Of a stretch of DNA of 64,000 nt, positions 12,145 through 24,053 are shown piece after piece (the stretch's first letter is position 1; every line of letters starts with the position of its first letter). The notes under the pieces are model-generated. The model did no database searches. It was given only the letters and a program-made list of their open reading frames with translations, and was not told the origin of the DNA. A program made the translations under genes and the position numbers. The stretch is taken from assembly GCA_029204225.1 (NCBI GenBank), contig CM055093.1, forward strand, positions 5,870,933 through 5,934,932, in the 5' to 3' direction. This DNA is from Diphasiastrum complanatum (Eukaryota > Streptophyta > Lycopodiopsida > Lycopodiales > Lycopodiaceae).

Positions 12145-12358
12145 ATAAAGATGGTCCACTATAACATCAACAAAAAACCTCAAAAGCAAAAATGGGGGTC
12201 AAATACTTGTATTGTCTTCAAAAAGACCAATATGAATACACTCGCGAGTGATCAACCTTGGCCATCATTCTGATGTTAAAAGTGTGAGAACCAAGGCTGC
12301 CAAAAAACTCCCAAATCAAGCCTTCTACCTGTCCAAATAAGCTTTTTTCAACTTATCA

Positions 12359-15155
12359 TCACCAATAAACTCCACAGGAACAAAAGCCATCCTTAAAATG
12401 GTGGTTTATGTTTGCATCCATCACACTGATATCACGCCCAACAATTTTTGAGATGATCTTTGTGGCATTGTGACAGTCACCGCAGACCCGAAGGTGTCCC
12501 AAAAGGCGTGTTGATGAGCCCAAAAGCAATGGCCTGCTTCTCACTATGTCCACACAAAGCATTCTCCTTCTCCTCGTCCTCCACATCATCCAGCACAAAG
12601 CTTAAATTAGGTTTATACCCTGCCATCTTCATCAACCCCACCAATCTATCCAGTTCGGCCTGAATCTTCTTGCTTTGTTGATGAGTTGCATCACCTACAA
12701 CAAAGGCATGCAGTTGGTTATCAACTTCGATCCAGCTGAGGCATTCCTTTGACACCTGCCTCCTTCATTTGATTTCTGATCTTTGCTAACTCATCCTTCT
12801 TACCGGCAGCTGCATAGATGTTTGATAGCAGCACATAAGGTGCAGCATTTTTTGGTTCCAACTTCACGACACGATCAAAGGCACGTCTTCCTATCTCCGC
12901 ATGGCCATGGTTCCTAGCAGCACCAAGCAAAGTCATCCAAACCACACTATTAGGCTGAATTGGCATTTTGTTGATAAAGAGCTCAGCATCAGCCAAGCAC
13001 CCTGCACGCCCTAGAAGATCAACCATACATGCATAGTGTTCCTTGGTTGGTGTGACACCATGATTTTTACACATGGAATCAAAGAAATAACAACCTTGAT
13101 CTACTAGGCCAGAATGGGCACATGCAGAGAGAACACTAATAAATGTGACCTCGTTAGGTTTCGTGCCTTCCCTCTGCATTTGCTCATACAGAGCAAGGGC
13201 CTCCTTGCCAAGCCCGTTCTGTGCATATCCTGCAATCATCGCACTCCATGAAACCACATCTCGTTCACTCATGTTGTCGAACAGCTCCCGGGCGTCCTCT
13301 GTGCAGCCGCATTTTGCGTACATGTCAACAAGGGTGTTCCCTACAATCACCTTCGACTGAAAGCCTCTTTTTATGATCTCGGAGTGGAGCTGTTTGCCCT
13401 GTTCCAGGGCCGCTAGGCTGGCACATGCTTGTAGGAGAAGAATAAACGTGACATTGTTTGACTGCATGCCTTCTTGTTTCATTTGGTCATACAGAGCAAG
13501 GGCGTCCTTGCCAAGCCCATTCTGTGCATATCCCCCAATCATCGCATTCCATGAAACCACATCTCGTTCACTCATGTTGTCGAACAGCTCGCGGCCGTGC
13601 TCTGTGCACCCGCATTTTGCATACATGTGAACAAGGGTGTTCCCTACAACCACATCCGACTGAAAGCCTCTTTTTATGATCTCGGAGTGGAGCTGTTTGC
13701 CCTGTTCCAGGGCTGCTAGGCTGGCACATGCTTTTAGGAGAAGAACGAACGTGACATTGTCTGGCTGCACGGCTTCCTGTTTCATTTGCTCATACAGAGC
13801 AAGGGCCTCCTTGCCAAGTCCATTCTGTGCATATCCCGCAATCATCGCATTCCATGAAACCACATCTCGTTCACTCATGTTGTCGAACAGCTCACGGGCG
13901 TCCTCTGTGCAGCCGCATTTTGCATACGCTTTTAGGACAACAACGAAAAGAACCTTGTCTGGTGCTAAGCCTGTGTCTTGCATTTTCTGAAATAAATCAA
14001 TAGCCTCCTCAACTTCTCCACTATCAGCATATGCTGAGATAATGGCAGTCCACGAATACACATTGTGTTGAGGCATGTTGCTGAATACTTTGTGTGCATC
14101 CAGCAGACTACCGCATTTGGAGTACATGTGAACAAGGGTGTTTGCTAAGAAAATATTTGAATCAAGTACACTTTGGACTATAAGGGCATGCAGTTGCTTG
14201 CCCTCCGCCAGGGCCTTCCTTCTGGAACACCCCTTCAAAATGCAAACATAGGCGTGAATTGGAGGGCTAGTAGTTTGCTGGACCATAAGCTCCAACATAT
14301 GTAGGGCCTCTTTCAAGCGTCCCTCCTCACAGAGTTTGCTCAGCTTATCACCATTGCAAAAGGAGTCGGGCACCCTGCACGATTCATATAATGATGATAA
14401 AGAAATATGAACAAGTGTCAATTTTGAAAGAGCAAGAAAAAGGAGGACATATGGTAATCTCACACCCGCACACTTGAGATTAAAACCATACCGTGATCTC
14501 AATCCATCACCAGATTGTATATGACCCAATGTCATAGAAGCCATCTTTTCTTTTACCCAGGAGGGATTGAGCCAACTATCAACCCATAGGCTCTCAAGCA
14601 ACCTCTTATGTTTAAAGTCTGGGTGCCTTGGACTTTTCTGCATAAATTATACAGATCACAGTCAAAGCTTCAACTTAAGGAAAACGACTACACAAACTAC
14701 CCATAATATCATAGCAACAATAAAATTCAAGTAAGAGGTGATTAGCCAAAGCAAATGCAGCCTGAAATGAGGCGCACTTTAGTCAATCTAGTGTCCCACC
14801 ACTGCGATGGATCTAAAAAAAACTCCTGCCAGAGCTGCTCCATTCTAACCAGTCTGTGTGCATGCCCTAAGGGTAAACCAGAATGCATCAGAAACATGGT
14901 TAAGGATTGTCAATGTGGATTTAAGCATCTCTACAAATTCATCTCCCCCTCAGCCAGCCACGGAGTGCTGGCGAGCTAAAAAGAGTGTGAGAGAGATAAT
15001 AAGCATACCCGAGCCCCGAGGTGTTGAAAAAGCGGATGGCTTCCGTTGTTGAAATTGTAGCATGAGAGGTAGCCTGGCAACCCAATGAGGATTGAACCGA
15101 TTGTTGTTGATCCACAGTGCCTCCTTTCTGGTGACGTCCATCCGAGGACGACCTC
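12359..15155 (-). pseudogene. OSB-type PDF motif + PLS-type PPR + DYW-like tail, frameshifted
   Basis: A nuclear gene for an organelle RNA-binding/editing-type protein, now broken. Exons, minus strand: first exon from an acceptor-like site at 15155 (or an ATG at 15414) to 15009; 14866-14778; 14637 onward. Phases agree (1, then 0). The splice product gives LWQEFFLDPSQWWDTR, then PDFKHK and ESLWVDSWLNPSWV: the PDF motif known from OSB organellar single-strand-DNA-binding proteins. Part of another PDF motif (EALWINNNRFNPHWV) lies in the first exon. Then come about 12 PPR modules with repeated MYAKCG, ARELFDNM and SERDVVSW blocks, an E-type region, and a DYW-like domain with HSEK, CGDCHN and a C-terminal GVYW instead of DYW. 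One frameshift near 12735 precedes SWIEVDN; a second near 12490, with a ~20-base loss, precedes [12 protein letters not shown]. The first PPR block lacks about 35 residues in frame relative to later blocks. Confidence 0.8.
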
Positions 15156-16320
15156 TGGAAGGAGGAAGAAGAGCAGCAGTAGTACAAGTGAGCGAAGCAG
15201 AAGGAGATGAGAGAGCGTTTTCATTTGTGGGTCTGATGATGAGGCGAGGAGGGCAAAAAAGGAGTAGAGATCGATGAGGAGGAGGAGGAGGAGGAGAAGA
15301 ACGATCGGCAGAGAGGAACAAGAAGAAGAGGCTGCCATGACGACCAAGGCCTCCTTCTTCTTCTCCTCCTCCTCCTCCTCCTCCTGTTAACATTGTTCTT
15401 GTCGTCATTGCCATGGCGTGCTATTGCTGTTGCTTGCTGATCTCCTTAAGCTCTCTCTCGCACATCAAATATTTGGATAATATTTGGGGATGGCAGCACT
15501 GCTGCTCCGAGCTCTCCTCCCTTCCTTTCGTGAACGATCTCGCATCCCATCCCATTAATCCTTTCACATCATCTACTCTCGTCTCGTCCCGTCCCGTCCC
15601 ATCTTTTTAGTCCAATCCTTCTCCCCTATCTCGTTATCCCTCACTAAATAATTATACATTATTAGCAGCTGTGGCCTATTATTGTGTAAAAACAAGATGC
15701 TCAATAATCCGCAATGCCTCATTGCTGAAAAACACAAATATCGTGAAGGGCACCTTTCAAGTGCCCTTCATCGAATCTCCAAAAAAGACGTTGATGTCTT
15801 TACTGAATTCCAAACATTTTCTTAAGAGATTTTCTTATTGTTTTCTGACAATTTTGCACTCGCAGATAGACGGGGGCGGGCCGGGGCGGCCCCCCCCCCC
15901 GCGCCGCCAGCCACACCGCCAGCGGCACCCCCGCCCCCCCTCCCTCCCCTTGGTCCAACTGCATCATCTTGCAGCTACCGACGTTACACCTGCCCGATTA
16001 TGCAAAACCTGTCTGTCGATCTTTCTTCAATCTTGTTTTGCTGCGACACCTAATCTTCTCAGAGACACAATGATCAAGCAAGGTTCAGGTTTTTATCTAT
16101 ACATTCACCAGAATTTACAAGGCAGAGATGGAAGAGGCGTCACAATGCTGCAGTCAATCTTTCATCTTCCGGAAGTGACAACCACTGCAAAATGAATACT
16201 CTTTCTGCAAGACCATCTGAAGGCCACTACATACATGATACATCTGAAGGCAGTATCTACTTAATACAAGATCGGACAGTTTTCACCCTTAATACAGTAA
16301 TCCACACCTGCTAAATAATG
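15156..16320. other. Upstream region of the PPR gene; no clear gene
   Basis: On the minus strand 15180-15400 is pyrimidine-rich, ending in a good acceptor at 15155, so it may be an intron or leader rather than coding. Frames here give poly-Leu, poly-Pro or poly-Gly strings, as low-complexity DNA does. A GGGGC/poly-C run lies at 15870-15905 and a CTCGTCCCGTCCC string near 15580-15600. Nothing else is supported up to 16320. Confidence 0.5.
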
Positions 16321-16325
16321 TCAGT

Positions 16326-16406
16326 TAACGGGCCTGAAGGGCTCGTCGTGACAAATTGAAGGGCTCGCCCTTGCAATTTGTCATAACGGGCCGTTCAGGC
16401 CCGTTA
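16326..16406. repeat. Nested hairpin, possible small MITE
   Basis: TAACGGGCCTGAA (16326-16338) is matched by TTCAGGCCCGTTA (16394-16406). Inside this sits a second hairpin, GACAAATTG (16350-16358) against CAATTTGTC (16374-16382), with AAGGGC..GCCCTT between them. The whole 81 bp can fold into a long stem. This looks like a miniature inverted-repeat element, but a target duplication is not obvious. Confidence 0.55.
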
Positions 16407-16724
16407 TCTAATACATGACCAAGTGTGAAATTGAACGAGAACGTATAGTTGGAAATACAGCTTGAATCTATGACTAGACAAAGAGAAGAGTGCAGGATCT
16501 GCATGGGGGGCAATATGAAATGGGAACCAGCATGATTTTAGTCACTTAAATGTGTCCTTAAAGGATCCGATCATGGTTTTCCTAAACATGACAGTACCGA
16601 CAAAAGATTACCCAGCTAAAATTATTTAGTTAGGGATAACGAGATAGGGAAGAAGAATACATTAGAAATATATTTACTTATTTTGATCCATTAATCCTTT
16701 TAAATCTTATTATTAATTAACCTC

Positions 16725-18095
16725 TTGTCACCCACAATGGGTCAACATGTACCTGTCGCTCCCTTGCAAGCAGTCCGGAGGGCGCCTTGGATGGAGATAC
16801 CAAAATATGACGGATCATCAGATCCTATCCGCTTCCTCCAGATCTACGAACAAGCTTGTGAAATCTGCGACGATCGAACACCTGCAGAGAAGTTGATGTT
16901 GTTCCCCATGTCACTAGTAGATGTGGCTCAAGATTGGTTTTTCAACTTGTCAGAGGAAGAAAAATCCACCTGGGAAGCGGTTAAAGCGGCTCTCATCACG
17001 CGCTTTAAACCAAGAAAGTTCCTAGAAGACCTGTTTCTCTTGCTCAGCAAGGTCAAGATGGGGAAAAGAGAAAGGATCAAGGACTATATTGAGCAGGTCA
17101 AACATCTATGATCCGAATGCAGTGCAGAACTAACTCCCGATCATGCGGTGAGCATGTGGTTCCTTGCGAGGTTACCACGTAGCATCAGAAGAGAACTGAA
17201 TAGTACGCTACTTTGCAAGAAGCTATGGAGGATGCCATCAGGGAAGAGGATGAGGGATCAGACGACAAATATCCAACCACTCATACTCCTACTCCCTCGT
17301 TAGCGTCATCCTCATCAAATGCTGCCACTTTGTCCACAGAACTACTGTTGGAACAAATGACAAAACAACACAAACAACAGATGAAGCAACTTACGACACA
17401 GTTCGATCGGAACCTGAAAGCCTTACAAGGAGCTGTAGCGACAACGTCCACTCCACCGGAACAGAACCAGCTACAGTATCTCTGTCATGAAAATGTATGG
17501 TGTTTAATATGCACACAAAAGCATACAACGAATGAGTGTCCAGTCTTAAAGCAAAATCTGAGACTGACACAGAGATTTTGCCATCTGTGCAATGCAACAT
17601 CGCACGAGACGGCCTTTTGCCCATTTAACACTCGGATTGTCCAACAGAAGTCCTTATCCGACTTCTTATCCATATCATCAAGGGGCACCAAATGCGGCAC
17701 CAAGGTATGGCGCGCCTAATAATCAACAGCGCATGGCCTTACCTGCACCACCAGGGCCAACTAATCAACAAGTGGCCCACGTAAACTTGACAGCAACATA
17801 ATTAGAGATGTTAGTACCACCTCAACCTGAGCAGCAACAGTGGTATGGGCCGGATGAACCATATATGGGTCCTGCCATAAATGAATATATTGCGGCCTAT
17901 GCAGCTCAAACTCAGCGTCAGGGTGGAAGAAATTATGGCTACTACGGATCCGACGAATGACATAGAATTACTGAATGTCCTTACAAGGGACAATTTACAT
18001 CCTTCTGTTGGGAATGCGGTTATGAACACTTCTTCAAGAACTGTCCATTAAGACCTGGGACCAGCACGCCATTGAACTTCATTGTGATACAATGA
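16725..18095 (+). pseudogene. Gypsy gag and zinc-knuckle region
   Basis: The capsid-type gag domain is recognisable from IPKYDGSSDPIRFLQIYEQA through WFFNLSEEEKSTWEAVKAALITRF and IKDYIEQVKHL (16782-17110). A TGA interrupts after KHL, followed by SECSAELTPDHAVSMWFLARLP in the same frame. A Gln-rich stretch (about 17340-17480) leads to cysteine motifs CLICTQKHTTNECP and CHLCNATSHETAFC (17500-17625), and to CPYKG...CWECGYEHFFKNC after another TGA at about 17957. Gag packages the element RNA; the stops show it is inactive. Confidence 0.8.
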
Positions 18096-18599
18096 GCAAC
18101 AGTTCCAGCGGGGATGCCACCGGAAAAACAACATGTCCATGCCCCTATGTTAGCCGTCATGCGAGCACAAAAGAGGAAGGAAGCGGCTCCCTCACCATCA
18201 CCATCGGTCACTGATGACCAACCCTCAACTTCAATGCCATATCCGAATGTGAGGGAAGAAAGGAGACAATACCAGAAGATACGGCATTGGGTACAGAGAG
18301 CACAAGCGGAGGAAAAAACGCAAGAAAAGGCCTATCCTACGGAACTTCTTGCTAATGAAGAACCAAAACCACGAACGGGCTCACCATTGCGCATTAATCA
18401 AAATGCTCGGTTGCATCATCATGAACCACCTTTTCACATGGTAGAGCCCGAGGAACCATGCACTAAAGTGCTCACAAGCCTGCTAGCAAGCCGTGTTAGT
18501 TTACCCCTCGGAGAATTGGTGCGGATTGCGCCACAAGCTAAAGGCCTTTTGGCTATGGGCCAAAACAGACGCGGAACCAGTAGCGCCAGAGCCCATATA

Positions 18600-19622
18600 T
18601 TGTACGGACTACAATGAGACAAGTAACGTCCTCCACATCGGAGCAGCATGGGAGAGTGAGGAACACAACATCACCCTGTCAATCAAACACAAGAGATTTG
18701 AAGACGAGGCAACGGTGGTAGATGGAGGATCAGGTGTCAATTTGATCTCCACTACTTTGTATCAAAAGTGAGGTTTACAGGGATTGAAGCCAACAAAATT
18801 CGCCATCAAGCTAGCAAATCAATTCTGTGTAAAACCAAAGGGTCTAGTTGCCGATATCCCAGTAAAAATAACAGGCATGTAGTTTGTAATCACCTTTGTA
18901 GTAATGGATATACCAGAGTCCCCATCTGCATACCGTGTTTTACTGGGAAGGCCATGGTTGAGGATTGCACAAGTAGTACACAACTGGGGTATGGGGAAAC
19001 TCACCTTTGAGAATAGAGAACAGGTTGTAAAGGTTGATCCAACCACATGGGCGATGAAAACTATTGCACCCAAGGTTGATGACAGATCATCCACGACAGA
19101 TTATACGATCGATCGCCCAAGGCAAGCCAAGGATGGTCACTATGATTCAGAGACATATTTCGTAATATGGATGGATGAATTAGCAACGATTGACTGCCAA
19201 GCATGTCAATATGAATTGGATCTTGAATCCAGCACATCTTCACCCAAGTGTTACATCATGGACACACCAATTACATTTGGGGTGAATATGATAAATGTAG
19301 CATAGCTGTCAGCGGAATCTATTGAGAACCCAATGAATGATGATTTAGTCCCTTGGCAACATGCTTTGATTTACAACAAGGAGATTGAGCTGACAGATGA
19401 GCAAGTCCTACAACACATGGACCTGGATCACTATGGAATCAAGAGAGTACCAGCTCAACTGTCGCAAAAATCTGCTATGGCGAAAGTCTCAAAGATAGAT
19501 CCACCAAGGGCACCTGCGATCAAGAAGAACCAGTTGAAACAATGCTACAACCACGTGATCCGATGGAGTGATCTACCCGAAGAAGCTATAGCTACAGTGG
19601 ATGTTGATATTCGCAACCACTA
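18600..19622 (+). pseudogene. Gypsy protease-like region and linker
   Basis: The frame TVVDGGSGVNLIS (18715-18753) resembles the retropepsin active site, where D-S/T-G is usual; here it is D-G-G. After a TGA (18769-18771) come KLANQFCVKPKGLVADIPVKI and, after a TAG, VMDIPESPSAYRVLLGRPWLR (18904-18963), the typical end of gypsy/pararetrovirus-like proteases. The following ~650 bases (to 19622) are the linker before reverse transcriptase, with no enzyme motif. The copia insertion at 19808 follows. Confidence 0.7.
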
Positions 19623-19807
19623 GGTAAATGTCGCACCAGTTTCGAAGAAAGACAACACGGATGAATTCAACCTTATAACAAGAAAAGCTAAGAAGAAGGT
19701 GTTGGATTCCTTGAAGTCCATCAGGATGAACTCTGATACAGCGTCTTCTCAGATGACAGATAATCAAAAGATGACTAGTCGGGATAAGATCAACATGATG
19801 GAGGAAT

Positions 19808-20630
19808 TGTGAAAAATGCAAAAATAAGCTTGGTAGAGGCCAAAAATCTTGTATATAAGATAGACACACATGTGTGGAGCCTGTTCCCACATGTGAAACT
19901 AGTGTACTTTTCATGTACCATAATCATATATGTTGTACATATGATCTAATTCAAGTTCTAGTGGCTAAAATGGCCAAAAACTAGTTTTCTAGAGATATGA
20001 CACACGACGCCAATCTATTGATTGCATTAGCCAAATATTTTGAATAGGTGTCACATCCCATGTGTAGAGGACATCCCACATGTGTGGAAATACCTGAAGT
20101 AGTCAAGTTTTTGCTTCTAGAAGATTTCCATGAAGATCTCCATATAGTAGGAAATTAGACCAAAAATGCCCAAAATGGAAAGTTTTGATCCAAGTGTCAA
20201 ATTGCATGATGGTGACAAGGCATCCTCACATGTGTGAGATCTGATGCATGATCAGTACCTCGAGCTCCAAAAGTGTATAAATAGAGGCTTATTTGTCCAT
20301 AATCAATGTGAGACACCAATCTTGGTTTTGGAAGCAATTTTGAGTGATTCTCTCCATTTGTTTACATTTGTTTTGATTATTTTGAGGTGCTATCAATGTA
20401 TACTTGATTTTCAGGTTGGAGTCCGTACTTAGACAATGTTTCACACGTGTGATACCAGAAAGTACACCTACCTTCAATAAATGGTTGTTTTTTGTTTGGA
20501 TTTTGTGTCTAGAATTGATCTAGATTGATCTTAATCTCAAGTAGATTGATAGATCAAGTAATCTGACAATCAATCCCTCTTGAGGATAAGATTAGGATTC
20601 ACTATTGGTCCTTTTTGTACTTTTTGCACA
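19808..20630 (+). repeat. 5' LTR of nested copia, with primer site
   Basis: It ends in GCACA at 20630, followed at once by TGGTATTAGAGCC, a one-base variant of the plant initiator-tRNA-Met primer site. A TATA-like string GTATAAATAGAGG lies at 20274-20286. The palindrome CACACGTGTG is at 20441-20450, and related CACATGTGTGG words are near 19869 and 20093. Confidence 0.92.
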
Positions 20631-21232
20631 TGGTATTAGAGCCAAGTACAAGAATTTTTGTTGAAATTGATAGGGTTAATCCAAATCAAAGCCAAAATTA
20701 GCAGTTATTTGGAAACTAGTCAAATTTTGTGTAGCGAGTTGGATTTGATAGCTATCCTCAAAATTTTTGGTCCAGATCTTGTTGTGGGCTGTAGAAACCC
20801 TTTTGACACGTGTGAGTCCATACAGCTCCAATTTTGATTGAGAAATTTCAAAAATTTGTAGAATTTGACTCACATACCCAATTTGAGTGATGCTTGGTGC
20901 CGAATCAAGCATTTTCTATGGTGAATCTAATCCCTTGATTAGTTCTTGGATTAGATCAGCCAAAAAACTAAAATTGAAGCCTGAATTAGGTGCACTAATT
21001 GATTTTCTCTGATTTTTTGAGTGTATGTTGAAGTTGAAGAGAGAAATTGCTAAAAATCATAGATTAAGGAGTGATTTTGCAAGTTTGAGACCAGAATCTA
21101 AATTTTCATCATTCTAGATTGGTTCATGAGTGATAGGATTGAGTCTATAAGCTTTCTAAATCGCTAGAAGACTTTAGGTTCAGATCTCTTAGAGAAACCA
21201 TAAGAGTTTCTAGTGCTTTTTCACATTAAAAA

Positions 21233-23220
21233 ATGGCATCAATGGGTGGTGTTTTGCTTGAAGCTAGTGAAAGACTTACATCCACTAATTATGCTACTTG
21301 GATAGTTCGAATGGAGTCTTTGCTTGTACTTCATGATCTTTATGACATAGTACTTGAGGTGGAAGTAGAACCTCAAGGAGTTGAATTGGCTAAGTACAAA
21401 AAGAGATGTAGAGTTGCATTACATTGCATAAAAATGAATGTAAGTAATGAACTTTTGAAAGAAATCTCATCTTGTACCACATCCAAAGAGGCATGGGATT
21501 CATTAAAAGCCATTTATGGATCCAAGAAGACTTCAAGGATACTCATGCTTCGGAATCATATCCTTCAAAGCATGAAAGGAAGTAGTGAAAGTGCCCATTT
21601 TAAGTCTTTAGGATCAAATCATTGAATAAAGAGTTGTCTTCTATAGATGATAAAATCAAAGATGATGAATTAGTTTAAATCATTTTGAATGGATTAGGAG
21701 ATGATTATTCCAATCTTGTTCAAACCTTTGCTATTCAAGATTAACTTCCTAGTATTGAAAAACTTCAAAGTGTGCTTATTGAGTGAGGAGAGTAGAATGT
21801 TTCATATCAAAAGTAGGATGAGTTCCTTATCTTTGAATGATGGTGATGAAAAAGCTAACTTTTCTTTGAAAGGCAAGAAGAAGAAGTTTCCATCCAAGAA
21901 GACTCAAGACATGGAGATGGAGAACAAAGATGGAGCATCAAGTTCCAAAGGCAAGAGCAAGAAGGATAAGAAGAAGCTAAAGTGTTTCTTTTGTGGAAAA
22001 AAATTACATTTTGCATCCGAGTTCTACAAGAAGAAGAATGCCCAAGAGAAGGACAATCAAGGCAATCTTGTGCTTGAGGAGGAGGAAGGCAATCTATATT
22101 TGATGGTATCCTCACCACAAACATCTAATCAAGACACATGGTGGATTGATAGTGGGGCAAGCTCTCACATGACTCACCAAAAAGACTACTTTTCTAATCT
22201 ACTTTCTTACAATAGTTCTAAGAGATTTATCTTCACTGCAAGTGATCAAGAATGTGAGATTGTAGGTGTTGGATCCATTCCTTTATGTCTAGGATCATCT
22301 AAAAAAATAGACCTAGACAATGTTCTTTATGTACCTTCAATTACAAAGAACTTGTTGAGTAGTAGGACAACTTATGGATAGTGGATTAGATGTACATTTC
22401 AAGCATGGAGCATGTTCTATCTTGAAAGATGAAAAATGTATTGCTAGTGGTTTCAAGCAAGGGAGGTTATTCAAATTGGATGCTAATGTGATGGTTGGAA
22501 CTGTGAACATGGCAAGGGAGGAGCTCACTCAAGTGGAATTATGGCACAAAAGGTTAGGCCATCCTAACTACAAAGCTATGGAGACCATGGCGACAAAGGA
22601 GCTAGCAAGAGGACTTCCCAAAACCATATCCAAGTGTGGCAAGCTTTGTGAAGCTTCTGGACTTTCCAAATCTCATAAGCTTCCTTTCAAGAGATTTTTG
22701 ATAAGATCCAACTCTCCTCTTGACCTTATACACTCGGATGTTCATTCATTTTCACGTGAATCAAATGGTGGAGCTCTTATGTATGTCACTTTTATTGATG
22801 ATAAATCAAGATACTCCTGGGTTTATCTCTTATCTAAGAAAAGTGAAGTTTTTGAGTCATTTGTAAAGTTCAAACTCTTGTGAAAAAGCAACTTAATATT
22901 AGCTTGAAAGTATTAAGAAGTGATAATGGAGGGGAGTACATCTCCAATAGGATGAAAGAGTTTTGTGAAACTAATGGCATTAGGAGAGAGTTTACTTGCA
23001 CATATACTCCACAACAAAATGGAGTAGCTGAGAGAAAGAATAATTGCACATCATTTCGTGAGGGAGAAAGTGCAAGCAAAGGAAGTCAAGCTTATTCATG
23101 TTTCATCATCAGATTGCATTACTGATATACTCACCAAGGCATTGCCTAAAGCTCCATTTGTAAAATTAAGATTGGCTCTTGGAGTTATAGATAGATCTAT
23201 GCTAGATTTACCAAGCTAGA
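21233..23220 (+). pseudogene. Copia gag-protease-integrase remnant with fused pol tail
   Basis: Gag starts at ATG 21233 (MASMGGVLLEASERLTSTNYATW). It is interrupted by a frameshift near 21610 and a TAA in QD*LPSIEKLQSVL. A zinc knuckle CFFCGKKLHFASEF has lost its last Cys. Protease shows WWIDSGASSHMT (22140-22175). A frameshift near 22365 is followed by LWHKRLGHPN, the integrase lead-in, and LDLIHSDVH...FIDDKSRYSWVYLL, then [12 protein letters not shown] and [12 protein letters not shown]. Straight after AERKN comes the C-terminal end of pol ([27 protein letters not shown], frame broken). The reverse transcriptase and YVDD block are missing. Confidence 0.88.
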
Positions 23221-23231
23221 TTTTTGAGGAG

Positions 23232-24053
23232 TGTGAAAAATGCAAAAATAAGCTTGGTAGAGGCCAAAAATCTTGTATATAAGATAGACACACATGTGTG
23301 GAGCCTGTTTCCACGTGTGAAACTAGTGTACTTTTCATGTACCATAATCATATATGTTGTACATATGATTTAATTCAAGTTCTAGTGGCTAAAATGGCCA
23401 AAAACTAGTTTTCTAGAGATATGACACATGGCACCAATCTATTGATTGCATGAGCCAAAAATTTTGAATAGGTGTCACATCCCATGTGTAGAGGACAGCC
23501 CACACGTGTGGAAATAGCTGAAGTAGACGAGTTTTTGCTTCTAGAATATTTCCATGAAGATCTCCATATAGTAGGAAATTAGACCAAAAATGCCCAAAAT
23601 GGAAAGTTTTGATCCAAGTGTCAAATTGCATGACGGTGACAAGGCATCCTCACACATGTGAGATCTGATGCATGATCAGTACCTCGAGCTCCAAAAGTGT
23701 ATAAATAGAGGTTTATTTGGCCATAATCAATGTGGGACACCAATCTTGGTTTTGGAAGCAATTTTGAATGATTCTCTCCATTTGTCTACATTTGTTTTGA
23801 TTATTTTGAGGTGCTATCAATGTGTACTTGATTTTTAGGTTGGAGTCTGTACTCAGATAGTGTTTCACATATGTGAAACCAGAAAGTACACCTACCTTCA
23901 ATTAATGATTGTTCTTGTTAGGATTTTGTGTCTAGAATTGATCTAGATTGATCTTAATCTCAAGTAGATTGATAGATCAAGTAATCTGACAACCAATCCC
24001 GCTTGAGGATCAGATTAGGATCAACACTTGGTCCTTTTTGTACTTTTTGCACA
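23232..24053 (+). repeat. 3' LTR of nested copia
   Basis: The repeat matches 19808-20630 along its length, starts TGTGAAAAATGC and ends TTTTTGCACA before the target duplication GGAAT. The string CTAGATTTTTGAGGAG just upstream is the polypurine-containing junction. CACACGTGTG occurs at 23501-23510. Confidence 0.92.

Larger units (their letters stand above)
19808..24053 (+). mobile_element. Ty1/copia element nested in gypsy, RT deleted
   Basis: Two LTRs of 823 and 822 bp flank an internal region; the flanking five bases are GGAAT on both sides (19803-19807 and 24054-24058), a clean target duplication. The LTRs start TGTGAAAAATGC and end TTTTTGCACA. They differ at perhaps 4-5% of positions by eye, often C/T at CACGTG-like words, so the insertion is not brand new. 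Internally gag, CCHC, protease and the first part of integrase are present. Integrase then joins directly to the end of pol, so reverse transcriptase and most of RNase H are absent. Confidence 0.95.

Noticed and set aside
13145-13990. Plus-strand frames opposite the PPR gene (71-104 codons)
   Set aside because: They mirror the repeated PPR modules on the other strand and repeat with the same period.
12359-14643. ATG at 14643 as the start of the PPR protein
   Set aside because: The ATGCAG there forms the end of an intron acceptor; the upstream exon completes the WWDTR..PDFKHK motif in phase.
14976-15347. A 123-codon frame with poly-Leu that looks like a signal peptide
   Set aside because: The Leu runs come from a pyrimidine-rich tract that reads as an intron or leader; the PDF-motif frame is a different one and fits the splice phases.
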